Positions 50,220 to 60,443 of a stretch of 64,000 nt of DNA are shown here, piece after piece (within the stretch, counting starts at the first letter, position 1; every line of letters begins with the position of its first letter). Under the pieces are notes generated by a model. The model had not been told where the DNA came from. It made no database searches and worked only from the letters and a program-made list of their open reading frames with translations. The translations under genes were made by a program, and so were the position numbers. Source of the stretch: Candidatus Gracilibacteria bacterium (GTDB taxonomy: Bacteria; Patescibacteriota; Gracilibacteria; BD1-5; JAGOOR01); the NCBI GenBank assembly GCA_041660965.1, contig JBAZVH010000001.1:485016-549015 (forward strand), in the 5' to 3' direction.

Positions 50220-50981
50220 TTAAGAACGAAAGATATGAGAAGCGATAAAAACTTCTATCTTTTCACGCAGTATATCATCGAATACCCCATTTGTCCAAAC
50301 TTTTTCTACATCATCATCTTCATCGAGGTCATTTAGGAGCTTTATTACTTTGACGCCTTGGTCAAAATCGATGATTTCATTTTCGAGCGTGGGGAGATAC
50401 TCGAAACTGCTTGAGACGATTAGTATACTTTTTGATTTTAGGAAGTCAAGCACTGAGGAAAAGTTTTCTCTGAGAACGATAAGCCGTGTTTCATCGTCAA
50501 TTGTTTTGTAATCATCAGCGCCTGATTCGATAATCATATCTTCTGTGATATCGGAGGCGTTGACGATAATAACTCCACGATACTGAAATATATGATTGGA
50601 GAGCGATCCTGCTTCTCATAGATTACCACCATTTCTCGTAAAATAGGAACGTATACTACTGGCAGTACGATTTCTGTTATCGGTGAGTGTCCGTACGATC
50701 ACAGCGACACCGCCTGCAGCATATCACTCGTAGGTGATATCTTCGATATCGGCAACATCTTTATCGAGTCCCGCCCCCCGTCGTATGGCTTTTTCGATAA
50801 CATCCCGAGGAACGCTGTCCTTTTTTGCTTTTTCGATAGCTGTATAGAGCGTGGGATTTTCGTCTGGTTTTGCCCCACTGCGTGCGGCGAGGGCGATGAG
50901 TTTGGAGTGCATACCATACACTTTTCACTTTTGTACGGCAGAAGCAGCTTTTTTATTGGCAAGAACGGGTCAACGTCACAT
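50220..50981 (-). CDS. yebC: YebC/PmpR family transcription/translation factor
   Basis: 253 aa. The N-terminus MGRGPVLANKKAASAVQKGK is the family's diagnostic MGRGPxIxxRK pattern, and three of its glycines are TGA, at codons 2, 4 and 19. NPTLYTAIEKAKKDSVPRDV and YEGYAAGGVAVIV follow, then VRTLTDNRNRTASSIRSYF. YebC proteins act as transcriptional regulators or aid ribosomes at hard peptide bonds. Standard-code reading would lose the first 35 residues. Confidence 0.94.
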
Positions 50982-51114
50982 AAAGTTGGGAGATAGGTGG
51001 TAGAGATAGGTGGTAGATAGTGCTCTATAAGTAATATCATTCCACGGTTTCCAGTCTATTATGTTGTTTTTTGATATGAGTCAACCAGTGTTTTTATTTT
51101 TTACCTCATGTGAT

Positions 51115-51142
51115 TTGTATTTTACCCAAAAAATACTACACT
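51115..51142 (+). promoter_or_regulatory. Candidate promoter of the Nudix gene
   Basis: TTGTAT, 16 bp, TACACT; the ATG is 7 bp after the -10, so a leaderless or near-leaderless message would result. Confidence 0.4.
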
Positions 51143-51148
51143 ATTTCT

Positions 51149-51598
51149 ATGTCACACATGTTTGAGCAAAGTGCCGGAGGAATTGTCTATCGCAAGCACG
51201 GTGGGCTTATCGAAGTGCTCTTGCTCAAATGGAAAAACTCTGGAGGCAATATCGTCTATGCTCTCCCAAAATGACATCTTCTCGAAAATGAAACGGCTGC
51301 TGACGCGGCTATTCGTGAAATCGTCGAGGAAACTGGTCTCGAAGCATCACTTTTAAAGATTAAAAAATTTATTAAAACAATCTCTTTTTCCTTCACTGCT
51401 CGGCATAAAACAGGGAGTCCAACTATCAATAAAGATGTCGCACTCTATCTCGTCGAATACTCTGGAGCGAAAAAGCCGTATGTCCAGCGGGAAGAACGAT
51501 TTGTGGGTTCTGTATGGCTCACACTTCCAGATCTCAAGAAAGTAAAAACGAAACCAAATATTTATGATATAGTGGAGGCAAATAAGGATTTTATGTAA
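51149..51598 (+). CDS. Nudix hydrolase
   Basis: 149 aa. The Nudix box is LPKGHLLENETAADAAIREI with VEETGL (residues about 42-67), first Gly TGA, complete with the REx(2)EE metal ligands. N-terminus SAGGIVYRKHGGLIEVLLLK is typical of Ap4A-type or general nucleoside-diphosphate-X hydrolases. Only one TGA. It stands alone, followed by an inverted pair of family A repeats. Substrate unknown. Confidence 0.9.
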
Positions 51599-51613
51599 AC
51601 GTATTGATAGAAA

Positions 51614-51721
51614 TACAAAATACAAAGCGCAAAATACAAAATATAGGAAGTAATTGGTTCGGGAGCCAATAAATTAATCAAATTCCTTCATTTTGTATTT
51701 TGCATTCTGTATTTTGTACTA
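51614..51721. repeat. Family A inverted pair without cargo (MITE-like)
   Basis: Left arm TACAAAATACAAAGCGCAAA continuing to ATATAGGA; right arm TCCTTCATTTTGTATTTTGC continuing to TTTTGTACTA. Between them is a small hairpin ATTGGTTC/GAGCCAAT. The 108-bp element has the same arms as those around the four-helix-bundle gene but holds no gene. Clean intergenic location between the Nudix gene and the gene before the atp operon. Confidence 0.8.
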
Positions 51722-51804
51722 GCAAGAAAAGATAAGAGTCTTACTTGCAACTTTCACCTCCTTCATTATACTCCCCTCATAATTTGGTTACTTAATTTTC
51801 TTCT

Positions 51805-52269
51805 ATGCAACTCTCTCTTGGCAAAAATGGTTCCTACGTCGATATCACAGAAGGTGGTGCTCGCATCTCTCTCACGGAAACGGCGGTTCTCATCAATGAT
51901 TATGCGGTTGATTTCCCTGGTGAATATGAACGCAATTTTATCTTCGCGGAAGTCCGCGAGACACAGAGTGGTCTTATCTGGATCTTGACGATAGATGGGA
52001 AGACTTTAATTTATCTCCCAACGTCTGTGACAGTAGAATCTCTCGAGACATTTCGTGATATCAACAATAAAGATATAGTCATATTCCCAGCGAGTGAAAC
52101 TCTTTGGAAAACACTTGAAACTTGGGAGGTTTCTGTAGCAGTTCCTTATGGCCCTCAAACACATGAATTCCTGACAAAGCTCTGACAAGCCGTCGAAGCA
52201 ACTCCGAGTGTTGCTATTAAATCCACGGATTTTGAATCAGAAAAAACTCGTTTTATCACGCTCGGGTAA
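51805..52269 (+). CDS. Hypothetical protein preceding the atp genes
   Basis: 154 aa with one TGA-Gly near the C-terminus (LTKLGQAVEAT). SLGKNGSYVDITEGGARISL and FPGEYERNFIFAEVRETQSG, then IWILTIDGKTLIYLP, suggest the beta-rich metallo-beta-lactamase-like fold seen in short UlaG-type proteins, but the HxHxDH metal motif is not present. No secure family. Co-directional with the atp genes. Confidence 0.6.
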
Positions 52270-52327
52270 TTTTATTGTACGTTTTTTGACATCTTCCGAA
52301 AAGAGAAAAAATGTATGATTATAATGC

Positions 52328-52354
52328 TTGCATTTTTAAAATTGTATCTATAAT
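52328..52354 (+). promoter_or_regulatory. Candidate promoter of the atp operon
   Basis: TTGCAT, 15-bp spacer, TATAAT at 52349. The atpB ATG is 9 bp after the -10, hence near-leaderless if used. The spacer is shorter than ideal. Confidence 0.4.
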
Positions 52355-52363
52355 CCTCGCGTT

Positions 52364-53152
52364 ATGGAATCTACCAGTTGACCACACATTCTCTCTGTCG
52401 CACCGCATCAGTTTGCTGAAAGCGGTCTGTTATCATATATTTCAAATACTGTTCTATCGACATGGATTTTTATCGGCATTCTCATTATCCTCTGAGTATT
52501 TCTCAATGTCGCTGCCAAAAAAGAATCTGGCTTTGTTCGTACCACTGGGTTTTTGATCGTAAAACATCTGAAATCTTTTTTTAAACCTCTCCTCGGACAT
52601 AATCTCCCCCCCTCAAAAACTCTGTGGTTTGTTGGTGGTATTTTTCTCTATATTCTCTGAGCAAATCTCTATAGTCTCCTCTTGGATTGGTTTCTCGCTT
52701 TCGCACCAGGATTTCACAATTATCTTCGCCCCATAAATTCCGATATTAATACGACACTTGGTATGGCAATTCTTGTTATTTTGATCTCTCACCTCATGAT
52801 GATTCGTTTTCGAGGCGTTTTCCAATATGTATTGCATTACATCTTCCATTTTGAGGGGGGTGGTTTTGTAGAAAAGATGATTAATGTTGTTGTAGGATGG
52901 ATTCATCTTATCGGAGAATGAGTCCGGGTACTTTCGCTCTCTCTCCGTTTGTTTGGAAATATTTTTGCTTGAGCCGTACTACTCTGAGTGATGGGCTGGT
53001 TAACTGCCAAAATCGGTGTTGCCACTATTCCTGTCGGAAATTTTCTTCTTATACCATTTTACTTTTTTGAAATGTTCGTTGGTTTTATCCAAGCAATGGT
53101 TTTCGCCATGCTTGTCTCCCTCTACTTTGAAGAGGCCTCATCCAGTCACTAA
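52364..53152 (+). CDS. atpB: ATP synthase F0 subunit a
   Basis: 262 aa with six TGA-glycines. Polytopic; the last two helices carry VRVLSLSLRLFGNIFAGAVL with the essential Arg of the proton channel (RLFGN), then IPFYFFEMFVGFIQAMVFAM with its conserved Glu/Gln. Forms the ion half-channels against the c-ring. First gene of the atp run; the frame is only whole in code 25. Confidence 0.95.
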
Positions 53153-53179
53153 CCTTTTTTATTTCCTAATATTCTTTTT

Positions 53180-53473
53180 ATGAAAAAGTTAGCTTTTGTT
53201 TCTCTCCTTGCTCCTCTTGCAGTCCTTGCAGAAGAAGGTACAGCTGAAGTTGTTGCAACTGCAGCAAAGTCAGTTTCTGATTTTGCTCCTCTTGGTTTTG
53301 GTCTTGCAGTTTTTGCATCTGCCATTGCTATTGGTCTTATCGGTTATTCTACTGCTGCTGCTATCGGCCGCAATCCATCTGCTAAGAGCGATATCACCAG
53401 TGGTATCCTCCTTCCTATGGTTCTCGCAGAAGGTCTCGGTATCATCGCTGTTATCCTCGCGTTCGTTAAATAA
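53180..53473 (+). CDS. atpE: ATP synthase F0 subunit c
   Basis: 97 aa. Two membrane helices: GLAVFASAIAIGLIGYSTAA and ILLPMVLAEGLGIIAVILAF, with the ion-carrying Glu in LAEG and the polar loop RNPSA. An N-terminal extension of about 30 residues (KKLAFVSLLAPLAVLAEEG) looks like a signal sequence. No extra Gln/Ser/Thr typical of sodium-binding rings is evident, so proton coupling is likely but not proven. Confidence 0.95.
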   Translation: MKKLAFVSLLAPLAVLAEEGTAEVVATAAKSVSDFAPLGFGLAVFASAIAIGLIGYSTAAAIGRNPSAKSDITSGILLPMVLAEGLGIIAVILAFVK

Positions 53474-53573
53474 AAAAGATAAACCAGATAATTCGATAAC
53501 CAGATGGTGCGCGTAGAGTATCTATTACATATCTCGTAATCTTGTTTTCTGGTAATCCTGTAATCCTTCTCCT

Positions 53574-54053
53574 ATGGAATGAATTAATTTTTGATCAATG
53601 CTGATTCAGGTGATTAACCTGGGTATCGTCCTTTTTGTGCTCAAAAAGTTTCTCTTTGACCCGTATCTCCGGCTCGTAGAAAAAACGGAGGAAAATCAGA
53701 AAGAAATCGCTGCAGTCCACGAGACAGTGGCTCGTATCCGAGCGGATGCTGAAAAAGAAGCGAATGAGCTCGTCTCAGAAGCTCATAAAAAAGCATTTGA
53801 AATGCGAGAACATGCAGCAAAGAATGCTCAAAAACATGCTGATGATATCCTCAATCAAGCGACAGAACAGGCACGAATAATTCGCGAACGAGCTGAAGGC
53901 GAAATCACTGTCCTCGAACAAAATTTCTCAAAACGTATGAAAGAAGGTGTGATGACAGCTGCTGTTTCTCTCAACAAGAAACTTCTCGGGCAATCCAATA
54001 CTGCACGACAAGACTTTATGAAAGCGCATCTTGATGAAGTCGTTTCTAAATAA
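53574..54053 (+). CDS. atpF: ATP synthase F0 subunit b
   Basis: 159 aa. ATG 53574 followed by MEGINFGSMLIQ, two glycines being TGA, gives the true N-terminus with the membrane helix IQVINLGIVLFVLKKFLF (about 10-28). The rest is a long charged coiled coil (KTEENQKEIAAVHETVARI) that forms the peripheral stalk. A family A repeat starts directly after its stop. Confidence 0.92.
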
Positions 54054-54088
54054 TACAAAGTACAAAAGACAAAGTACAAAATGAAGGA
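54054..54088 (+). repeat. Family A repeat immediately after the atpF stop codon
   Basis: TACAAAGTACAAAAGACAAA continuing to GTACAAAATGAAGGA, the cleanest single copy of the family consensus. Inserted in the atpF-atpH spacer, so it is transcribed with the operon. Confidence 0.8.
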
Positions 54089-54133
54089 ATTTATTTAACA
54101 AATTAAACCAATTAAACGTATTAAACCTATCTC

Positions 54134-54469
54134 ATGGAACTCGAAATACCACACCTTGATAATCCGATAGAAAGAAGAAAGCTCGTCCGTGCGATTGGTA
54201 TTTTTCGTAAACTCCGAAAGATATCTCGTACTCGTGCAGAAAAACTCTTTGCTCGTAGCCAAAATGGAGTCAAAGAAAGCTCTATTGTGGTCGGGCAGGA
54301 TATTGAAGCGGGTGAAGAAAAATACCTTCTCTCTCTATTTCATAAGACTTTCCCTGATGCTCAAAAACCTACTTTCTCCCTCAATTCAAACCTTCTCGGA
54401 GGCGTGCGGATGATGTATGGAGATGAGATGGTGGAGCTCTCACTCAATCAAATCGACATTAAAAAATAA
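54134..54469 (+). CDS. atpH: ATP synthase F1 subunit delta, short form
   Basis: 111 aa instead of about 180. The C-terminal signature LNSNLLGGVRMMYGDEMVEL is clear (the D-x-x-L-I-G-G region). The usual N-terminal six-helix domain that sits atop F1 is reduced to a short basic helical stretch. No in-frame TGA. Position between atpF and atpA supports the call. Confidence 0.8.
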   Translation: MELEIPHLDNPIERRKLVRAIGIFRKLRKISRTRAEKLFARSQNGVKESSIVVGQDIEAGEEKYLLSLFHKTFPDAQKPTFSLNSNLLGGVRMMYGDEMVELSLNQIDIKK

Positions 54470-54480
54470 TTTACCCTTTT

Positions 54481-55986
54481 ATGACCTCTATTTCCTTTGA
54501 CAGCGTCCTCGCGGACATCCAAAAACAAATCCAGCATCTGGATATGACCCCTGAGAAAGTACAGACTGGTGTCGTCGTCTCCGTATGAGATGGTGTCGCA
54601 CGAGTCGATGGGCTCTCTGGTGTCGCCTATAACGAGATGGTTGAGTTTGAATCCGGCGCCGTCGGTGTCGCGCTAAACCTCGAAGAATTCTCTGTCTGAG
54701 TCGTCGTCCTCTCTGGTTTCAAATCTATCAAAGAAGGTGAGACCGTGACGGCAACTGGTCGTGTGATGGAGGTTCCTGTTGGGAATGCTCTTATCGGTCG
54801 TGTCGTCGATGCTCTCGGAAATCCTCTCGATGGTAAATGACCAATTAAAAATCTCGAAAAATATCCTACTGAACGTGTCGCTTCAGGAGTTATGAGCCGA
54901 AAATGAGTTCATGAACCACTCCAGACCGGTATCAAAGCCATCGATGCCCTCGTACCAATTGGTCGAGGTCAACGAGAGCTGATTATCGGAGACCGACAAA
55001 CAGGAAAAACGCAGATCGCTATCGATACTATCCTCAATCAAAAAGGTCAGAACATGATCTGTGTCTACGTAGCTATCGGTCAAAAAGATGCAAAAGTCGT
55101 CCGTATCACAGAAGAACTCAAAAAGGCAGGCGCTATGGATTATACTATCGTCGTCAATGCCGGAGCATCTGCTCCTGCTGCGATGCAATGGCTCGCTCCC
55201 TATACTGGTTGTGCAATGGCAGAATATTTCATGCTCAATGGTAAGCACGCCCTCATCATCTACGACGATCTCTCTAAACACGCAAATGCGTACCGAGAAA
55301 TGTCTCTCCTCCTCCGACGACCACCAGGACGTGAGGCCTATCCAGGAGACGTGTTTTATCTCCACAGTAAACTCCTCGAACGAGCTGCGAAGCTCAATGA
55401 TGCTATGGGCGCAGGATCTATGACCGCTCTTCCAATTATTGAAACATTGGCAGGCGATATCTCAGCGTATATTCCAACGAATGTGATCTCTATCACAGAC
55501 GGACAGATCATGCTCGCGACGAATCTCTTTAACTCTGGTGTGCGACCTGCGATCAATGTTGGTCTCTCTGTATCTCGTGTTGGCGGATCTGCTCAGACTA
55601 AAGCGATGAAAGGGGTAGCTGGTACACTCAAACTCGACTTGGCTCAATTCCGTGAACTCGAAGCGTTCTCACAATTTGCCTCAGACCTTGACCCAGAAAC
55701 TCGTGCTCAGCTCGAGCGAGGGCAGAGAATGGTAGAACTCCTCAAACAAGATGTCTATTCTCCAGTTGTGATGGAAAAACAAGTGTGTGTTCTCTATGCC
55801 GGCACAAAAGGATTTTTGGATACTATTGCTCTCAAAGATATCAAGAAATTTGAAGAAACGCTCTATTCTGCTCTCGATGCAGAAGGTACTATCCTCGAAT
55901 CAATCCGAACGTCTGGAAAACTCGAAGATGAGCCAAAGAAAGCACTCGAAATGATTATTAATGCGGTGAAATCAGAACTTACTTAA
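54481..55986 (+). CDS. atpA: ATP synthase F1 subunit alpha
   Basis: 501 aa. VVVSVGDGVARVDGLSGVAY (first Gly TGA) is the beta-barrel domain; Walker A is GDRQTGKTQIAIDT (about 170-183); the family's ALIIYDDLSKHA and LLLRRPPGREAYPGDVFY are present, as is the Arg finger region SVSRVGGSAQ. Five or so TGA-glycines. Non-catalytic nucleotide-binding subunit of F1. Full length. Confidence 0.96.
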
Positions 55987-55994
55987 TTAAAAAT

Positions 55995-56669
55995 ATGCGA
56001 TTCATCACATACTTCCTTCTTTTTGCAACAAGTGCGCTCGTTTTCTCAGCTTGTTCTATCATAAGAAAACCTGATATTGCACAAAATCCTTCAGCTCTTA
56101 CGGAAGAAGTGAATATTACTAATTCTCCCGAGAAAGATATAAATGTGGTACTTCAAAAGCTTGAAAATGAACTTCGTATACTTTGGCAAAAACAAACCCC
56201 CGGGAATGTTCCATATAGTGTGCCTCAATCAGAATTGGTAAATGTGCAAACATGAGAAACATTTTCTAGTGAATATGTCGGAGGTCCTATTTATCAAACC
56301 GTTTGGACGCCTAATCATAAGCAAATGATCTTTTCTAAAAGACAAGATATATGAGACAGTCCCTACGGTCTTTTTATTACGAAAAAGGATCAGTTTAGAG
56401 AAGTTCAATCAATCACCTTTTTTGGAGACACAATAGAAAATCAAGGAGAAGTCCTGTCTTTTTATATAGATGATAAATATATCTATAGCATGCAAGGAGA
56501 TGGTGTTCAAGATTTTTACCCTAATGGAAATCCTATGTTTATTGATAGTGATAGAATCGTGATTTATGATATTGTTAGTCTCAAAGAGGTTTTGCGTCAA
56601 GCTATCAACACAGAAACCAAGATTCTTATAAACCAGGATTACGAGCTCAATTATCAATCTAAAAATTAA
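55995..56669 (+). CDS. Putative lipoprotein inserted between atpA and atpG
   Basis: 224 aa. Signal peptide with lipobox ALVFSAC (residues 13-19), then a soluble domain rich in short beta strands (GGPIYQTVWTPNHKQMIFSK, ITFFGDTIENQGEV) resembling beta-propeller or WD40-like repeats. Two TGA-glycines. No family recognised. It lies where atpG normally follows atpA, 8 bp after atpA and 12 bp before atpG, so it is co-transcribed with the ATP synthase genes. Confidence 0.78.
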
Positions 56670-56681
56670 TTCACATAGTAT

Positions 56682-57635
56682 ATGCCAGCAGGTAAACAAA
56701 TCCTAGACCGAATCAAATCAGTCCGTAACACGGGGAAAATCACTCGCGCGATGGAGCTGATCTCAACGGTAAAAATGAAAAAAGCTGCTGATATCGCTAT
56801 TGGTGCGCGACCATTCGCTATGGAAGCGAGTGGAATATTCTCTCGTGTAGCAGATGATATTAGTGCTAGTCCATACGTAGAAAATCAAGAGCAAAAAGAA
56901 GAAAGAAGAGATAAGAAAGTAGGAATTATTTGAGAGGAACTCGGAACTCGGAACTCGGAACTCAAAACCTTAGTTGTTGTTGTGACATCCAATCGAGGAC
57001 TCTGTGGCGCCTATAATATCAACGTCTTCCGTGAAGCGCTCAGACAAATTGCTGGCACAACGGCTGATTTTGTGACTATTGGTAAAAAAGCTCGCGAATT
57101 TGTCACTCGCACAGGTAATAGCCTCATCGCAGACTATTCTAGTATTTTTAAAGACGATCCAACAGCAGAACAAGTCAAAACTATTTCTATAGGGCTTCGT
57201 GAGCTCTTTCTCGCAGAAGGATATACTGAAGTAAAAGTCATCTATAGTTTCTATATTTCTGCGATTGCTCAAAAAGCAGTGACTCGTCCATTTCTCCCTG
57301 TTTCAAAAGATAAACTCAGTTCGTTCTTGGAGGAAATAACCGGTAGTTTCATCACGCCAATGACACAAACAGGAGAGTACAAACTCGAACCATCAAAGAA
57401 AATTATTGCTGATGCGATTGTACCATTGATTCTCGATCTCATGTTCTATGAGATGCTTCTCGAGGCAAAAGCGAGTGAACATGCGGCTCGTATGGTCGCG
57501 ATGAAAAATGCTCGTGAAAGCTCTGGGACAAAAGTGAAAGAACTCACCCTGATTTACAACAAAGCTCGACAAGCAGCTATCACCAAAGAAATCTCAGAAA
57601 TCGTCTCAGGTGTTGAGAGTATGAAGGATATTTAG
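56682..57635 (+). CDS. atpG: ATP synthase F1 subunit gamma
   Basis: 317 aa. The N-terminal RIKSVRNTGKITRAMELIST and the C-terminal coiled-coil region EHAARMVAMKNARESSGTKV are the two gamma signatures that form the rotating shaft; TSNRGLCGAYN lies in the centre. One TGA-Gly joins the halves. A 7-bp tandem repeat adds residues at about 85-95, in a surface region. atpD and atpC do not follow; a DapA-family gene does. Confidence 0.95.
56936..56963. repeat. Heptanucleotide tandem repeat (GGAACTC)x4 inside atpG
   Basis: Four perfect units, encoding EELGTRNSELK. Same unit length and copy number as the repeat in the pseudouridine synthase fusion but different sequence. Unit change would shift the atpG frame. 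Confidence 0.85.
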
Positions 57636-57689
57636 TTGACAATATCATAATATTTATAATCTATAACCACTATAACATAATTTAGTGGT

Positions 57690-58691
57690 ATGAAACAACT
57701 CATAATACCAGTGGTGACTCCTGGTGGTATTCCTTCAGAAAATGCCTTACAACAACTTGACCCTCAAACACTAACTGGTGATATTATCTGTCAGGGGGAA
57801 GACGGCGCTACTTGTACTCGGCATGTTATTCATTGAGTTCCTCAAGAATTCCATGATGCTTACCGTGCTTTGTTAGCCACGTTTAGGGAAGCGGCTTCTG
57901 GTATTTTAGCATGTGGTACTACGGGGGAAGGACCAGTTTTTTGACCATTACAATATTGATCTATATTGAGATCAATACGTGATGCTTGTCCAGAGAATAT
58001 TAGGATTTATGCTGGTTTGCTTGGATGAGATACTATGGTAGGGGAACAAGCTAATATCGCCCAAGCACTCGGTATTACTCATCTCGTATTAGGGCTCAAT
58101 CATACTCGAGACAATGTGGCTCGGTTTCGTGCGGTCATGGAGTGTCTTGACCCCGCGAGTCGACTTATTTTGTATAATCTGCCCACGTTTCCTCCTGCGG
58201 ATAAAAAATTTGTTCGTTCCTGTCTTGATACAGATCCTAGAGTAGCGTGATTCAAGGATTCCTCTTGAATACTAAAATATTTTCTTTGGCTCTTGTCGCT
58301 CCAAGATCAATACCCTGGTTTTCAGGTATTTCATGGAAGTGAAGAATGATATGAAAAACTTTCTCGAGAGGATTTGTCTTGTGCTTCTGGACTTGTAGCA
58401 GGCAATGCTAATCCACATCCTGGTCTTTTACGGGCTTTTATGAATAATCCTACTCATGCAGAAATCCGTGCAGCACGTTCTGGTATCCACGATGATCTAG
58501 ATAGTCTGTCTAGTCGTCCTGTAAATAACGCAGCGGAGCGCATCGAAAGACATATTAATGGCTTAAAGTTACGATTTTCACAGATACCCATCCATCCTAA
58601 CAATCCTGATGTTAAAATTTTTCATCCTCATCAGACCTGACTCCATGTATCGCGGACAGGAGGTCTATTTGATACGTATGTTTCTGGATAA
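57690..58691 (+). CDS. DapA/N-acetylneuraminate lyase family aldolase
   Basis: 333 aa with about ten TGA-glycines, so it is invisible as one gene in the standard code. Class I aldolase motifs: ILACGTTGEGPVF (GTTGE), LILYNLPTF (YNxP, catalytic Tyr) and VAGFKDSSG with the Schiff-base Lys. It could be dihydrodipicolinate synthase or a related pyruvate lyase; the long N-terminus and divergent C-terminal part make the substrate uncertain. Follows atpG on the same strand. Confidence 0.85.
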
Positions 58692-58697
58692 CAGTAT

Positions 58698-58726
58698 TTG
58701 ACAAAACAATATAAATATGATTTAAT
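58698..58726 (+). promoter_or_regulatory. Promoter of the first secreted paralog
   Basis: TTGACA, 17-bp spacer, TTTAAT, with TATGATTTAATGTG around the -10. The promoter at 59512 has the same hexamers, spacing and flanking bases. Confidence 0.7.
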
Positions 58727-58764
58727 GTGTATGTTCAAGTGATTTTCACTTCCTCATACATCGT

Positions 58765-59484
58765 ATGTATCGGTATCGCCCACGACATATTCACCACCAC
58801 CTTCTTCGAAATCTCCATATTCCGACTGCTTTGTGTGCTTTGCTCCTTGTTGCCTCTCTTCTGAGTGTGAGCACATTTGTTCTCGCTTCTGCAACGGCGA
58901 ATTTTCGTATGGTTATCAATCCTGGAGTTCTCGTTGTTGGAATGGTAGACAGTGATTTTAAACCAGTTACTGACCCTATGGTTGATATGGGGGAGAAATT
59001 TCAATCTTCTGAATGCCAGACAGCAACAGGGACATTTGGCACGACGACGCAAAAAATCTATATCCAAAATCCTGGTGTTGCCAACAATTGATGGGTCGTG
59101 ACTCTTTCTGCTGCATCGCCACAGAGTACTTGGCAAGGAGATGAAGCACATTTTGACTTTAATGATGCTATGGATTCCGGTTGTACTGATTGACCTGATG
59201 TAGATACCTTTGCTGGGCAAATGACCGTGAGTCCTATTACTGGGGATCTATCACTTGGCGTGTGTTCTGTTTCTTGCCAAACAGGAGGTGTCATGCTCTG
59301 ATCTGTTGCATCTTTTGAGGAATGAACGACAGATGTCATTACACTCCTCTCTGCTTCGACTGAATCGAGTGATAGTGCTGACTGGCTACTTCAAGGTGTC
59401 ACTGTGACGCAGACTATTCCTCAAAATCAATTCTCCTCAGAGAATTATGCACTCAATTTATTTCTCTCCGTAACGGCAAATTAA
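58765..59484 (+). CDS. Secreted WxL/TasA-like surface protein, paralog 1
   Basis: 239 aa. Basic N-terminus, then a signal helix ALCALLLVASLLSVSTFVLA. The mature part begins FRMVINPGVLVVGMVD and contains GTFGTTTQKIYIQNPG, FDFNDAMDSGCTD, and a final LLQGVTVTQTIPQ with TLSV-like ending LNLFLSVTAN. The overall beta-rich plan is that of WxL-like or camelysin/TasA-like proteins. Five TGA-glycines. Paralogous to the next gene, and upstream of a DUF916 protein, the known partner type of WxL proteins. Confidence 0.75.
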
Positions 59485-59511
59485 GATTGTATTATTTCTT
59501 TAGTAAAAGAT

Positions 59512-59540
59512 TTGACAGGAAAATAAAAGTATGATTTAAT
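59512..59540 (+). promoter_or_regulatory. Promoter of the second secreted paralog
   Basis: TTGACA, 17-bp spacer, TTTAAT, with the same TATGATTTAATGTG context as the promoter at 58698. The pair looks duplicated along with the genes. Confidence 0.7.
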
Positions 59541-59584
59541 GTGAGCACTGATGAATTTTCATCACCTATTCCTTTCATTCTTTT

Positions 59585-60280
59585 ATGAAAACTCATTCGC
59601 TTCTCCGTAGACTCAATATCACTACAGCCATTGGGCTTGTCATCTTGACTGCTGGTGCTTCCTCTACAGCCCTCTTTGCTGCAGCGACATCCAATTTTCA
59701 ATTTACAGTCAATGCTGGGACACTCTCAGTCGACATTGTAGACGGTTCGTATGTTACTGTTGGAAGTCCAGCTGTAGTATTTACTCCCGCTACTTTTAGT
59801 TTTTCTTGTCAAACTGCTTGAGTTACTGGGACATTTGGTACAGCAACACAGCAAATTTATGTGAGAAATCCTGATGCAGCCGATGGTGGCTGGGTCACCT
59901 CACTTGCCGCTTCTGCACCAACTGCCTTTTGGGATAGCGCAGGGACTGATGTTGATTTCAATGATCCAACCACTTCTGGTTGTACTGATGGTGGTGATGC
60001 TGACTCTCTCAATGGTCAACTCACCGTCGATGCTTCTGGCGGTACACTCGCTGCTGGTGCACGCACAGCTACTTTGCTTACCGGTGTTACCAAAGGGTCA
60101 TCAAGTGCCTTTAATCAGGCAACGGTAGATAGCATCACTCTCTTAACTGCTGCCGCTGGTTCTGAAGATGTGGGCGATTGGACACTTCAGGGCGTTACTT
60201 TGAGCCAGTCTATCCCAGCGGAAACTCCTGCTGCCAGTGATTATGATATCAATATGACACTCTCAGTTGTAGCGAGTTAA
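59585..60280 (+). CDS. Secreted WxL/TasA-like surface protein, paralog 2
   Basis: 231 aa. Signal peptide ending about residue 37 (ITTAIGLVILTAGASSTALF). FQFTVNAGTLSVDIVDGSYV, GTFGTATQQIYVRNP, VDFNDPTTSGCTDGGDADSL and WTLQGVTLSQSIP align block for block with paralog 1. It is more Ala/Thr-rich and has one TGA-Gly. Followed by a strong terminator. Probably an abundant extracellular structural protein; the role is inferred from neighbours. Confidence 0.78.
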
Positions 60281-60299
60281 ATCTTCCAAATTATTTTTT

Positions 60300-60331
60300 A
60301 AATCCTCTCCATTTCTGGGGAGGATTTTTTT
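60300..60331 (+). terminator. Rho-independent terminator
   Basis: AAATCCTCTCC and GGGGAGGATTT around a short loop, then a T run. 20 bp after the stop of paralog 2. Confidence 0.88.
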
Positions 60332-60443
60332 ATATCAGTATTATTTTTTTTTGCATAGCAAGTATTTTTTCTATTCTTTCTTTTTAGTACTCTTTTTTTT
60401 ACTGTGTTTTTCCTATACTAAAGACAATTCTTAATCCCTTTTT

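Noticed and set aside
51805..52269. AtpI-like or metallo-beta-lactamase gene
   Set aside because: It has neither membrane helices like AtpI nor the HxHxDH metal motif; left as hypothetical.
53196..53516. Second frame (Leu-rich 106 aa) over atpE
   Set aside because: Out-of-frame shadow of the c-subunit gene; the atpE frame has all family features.
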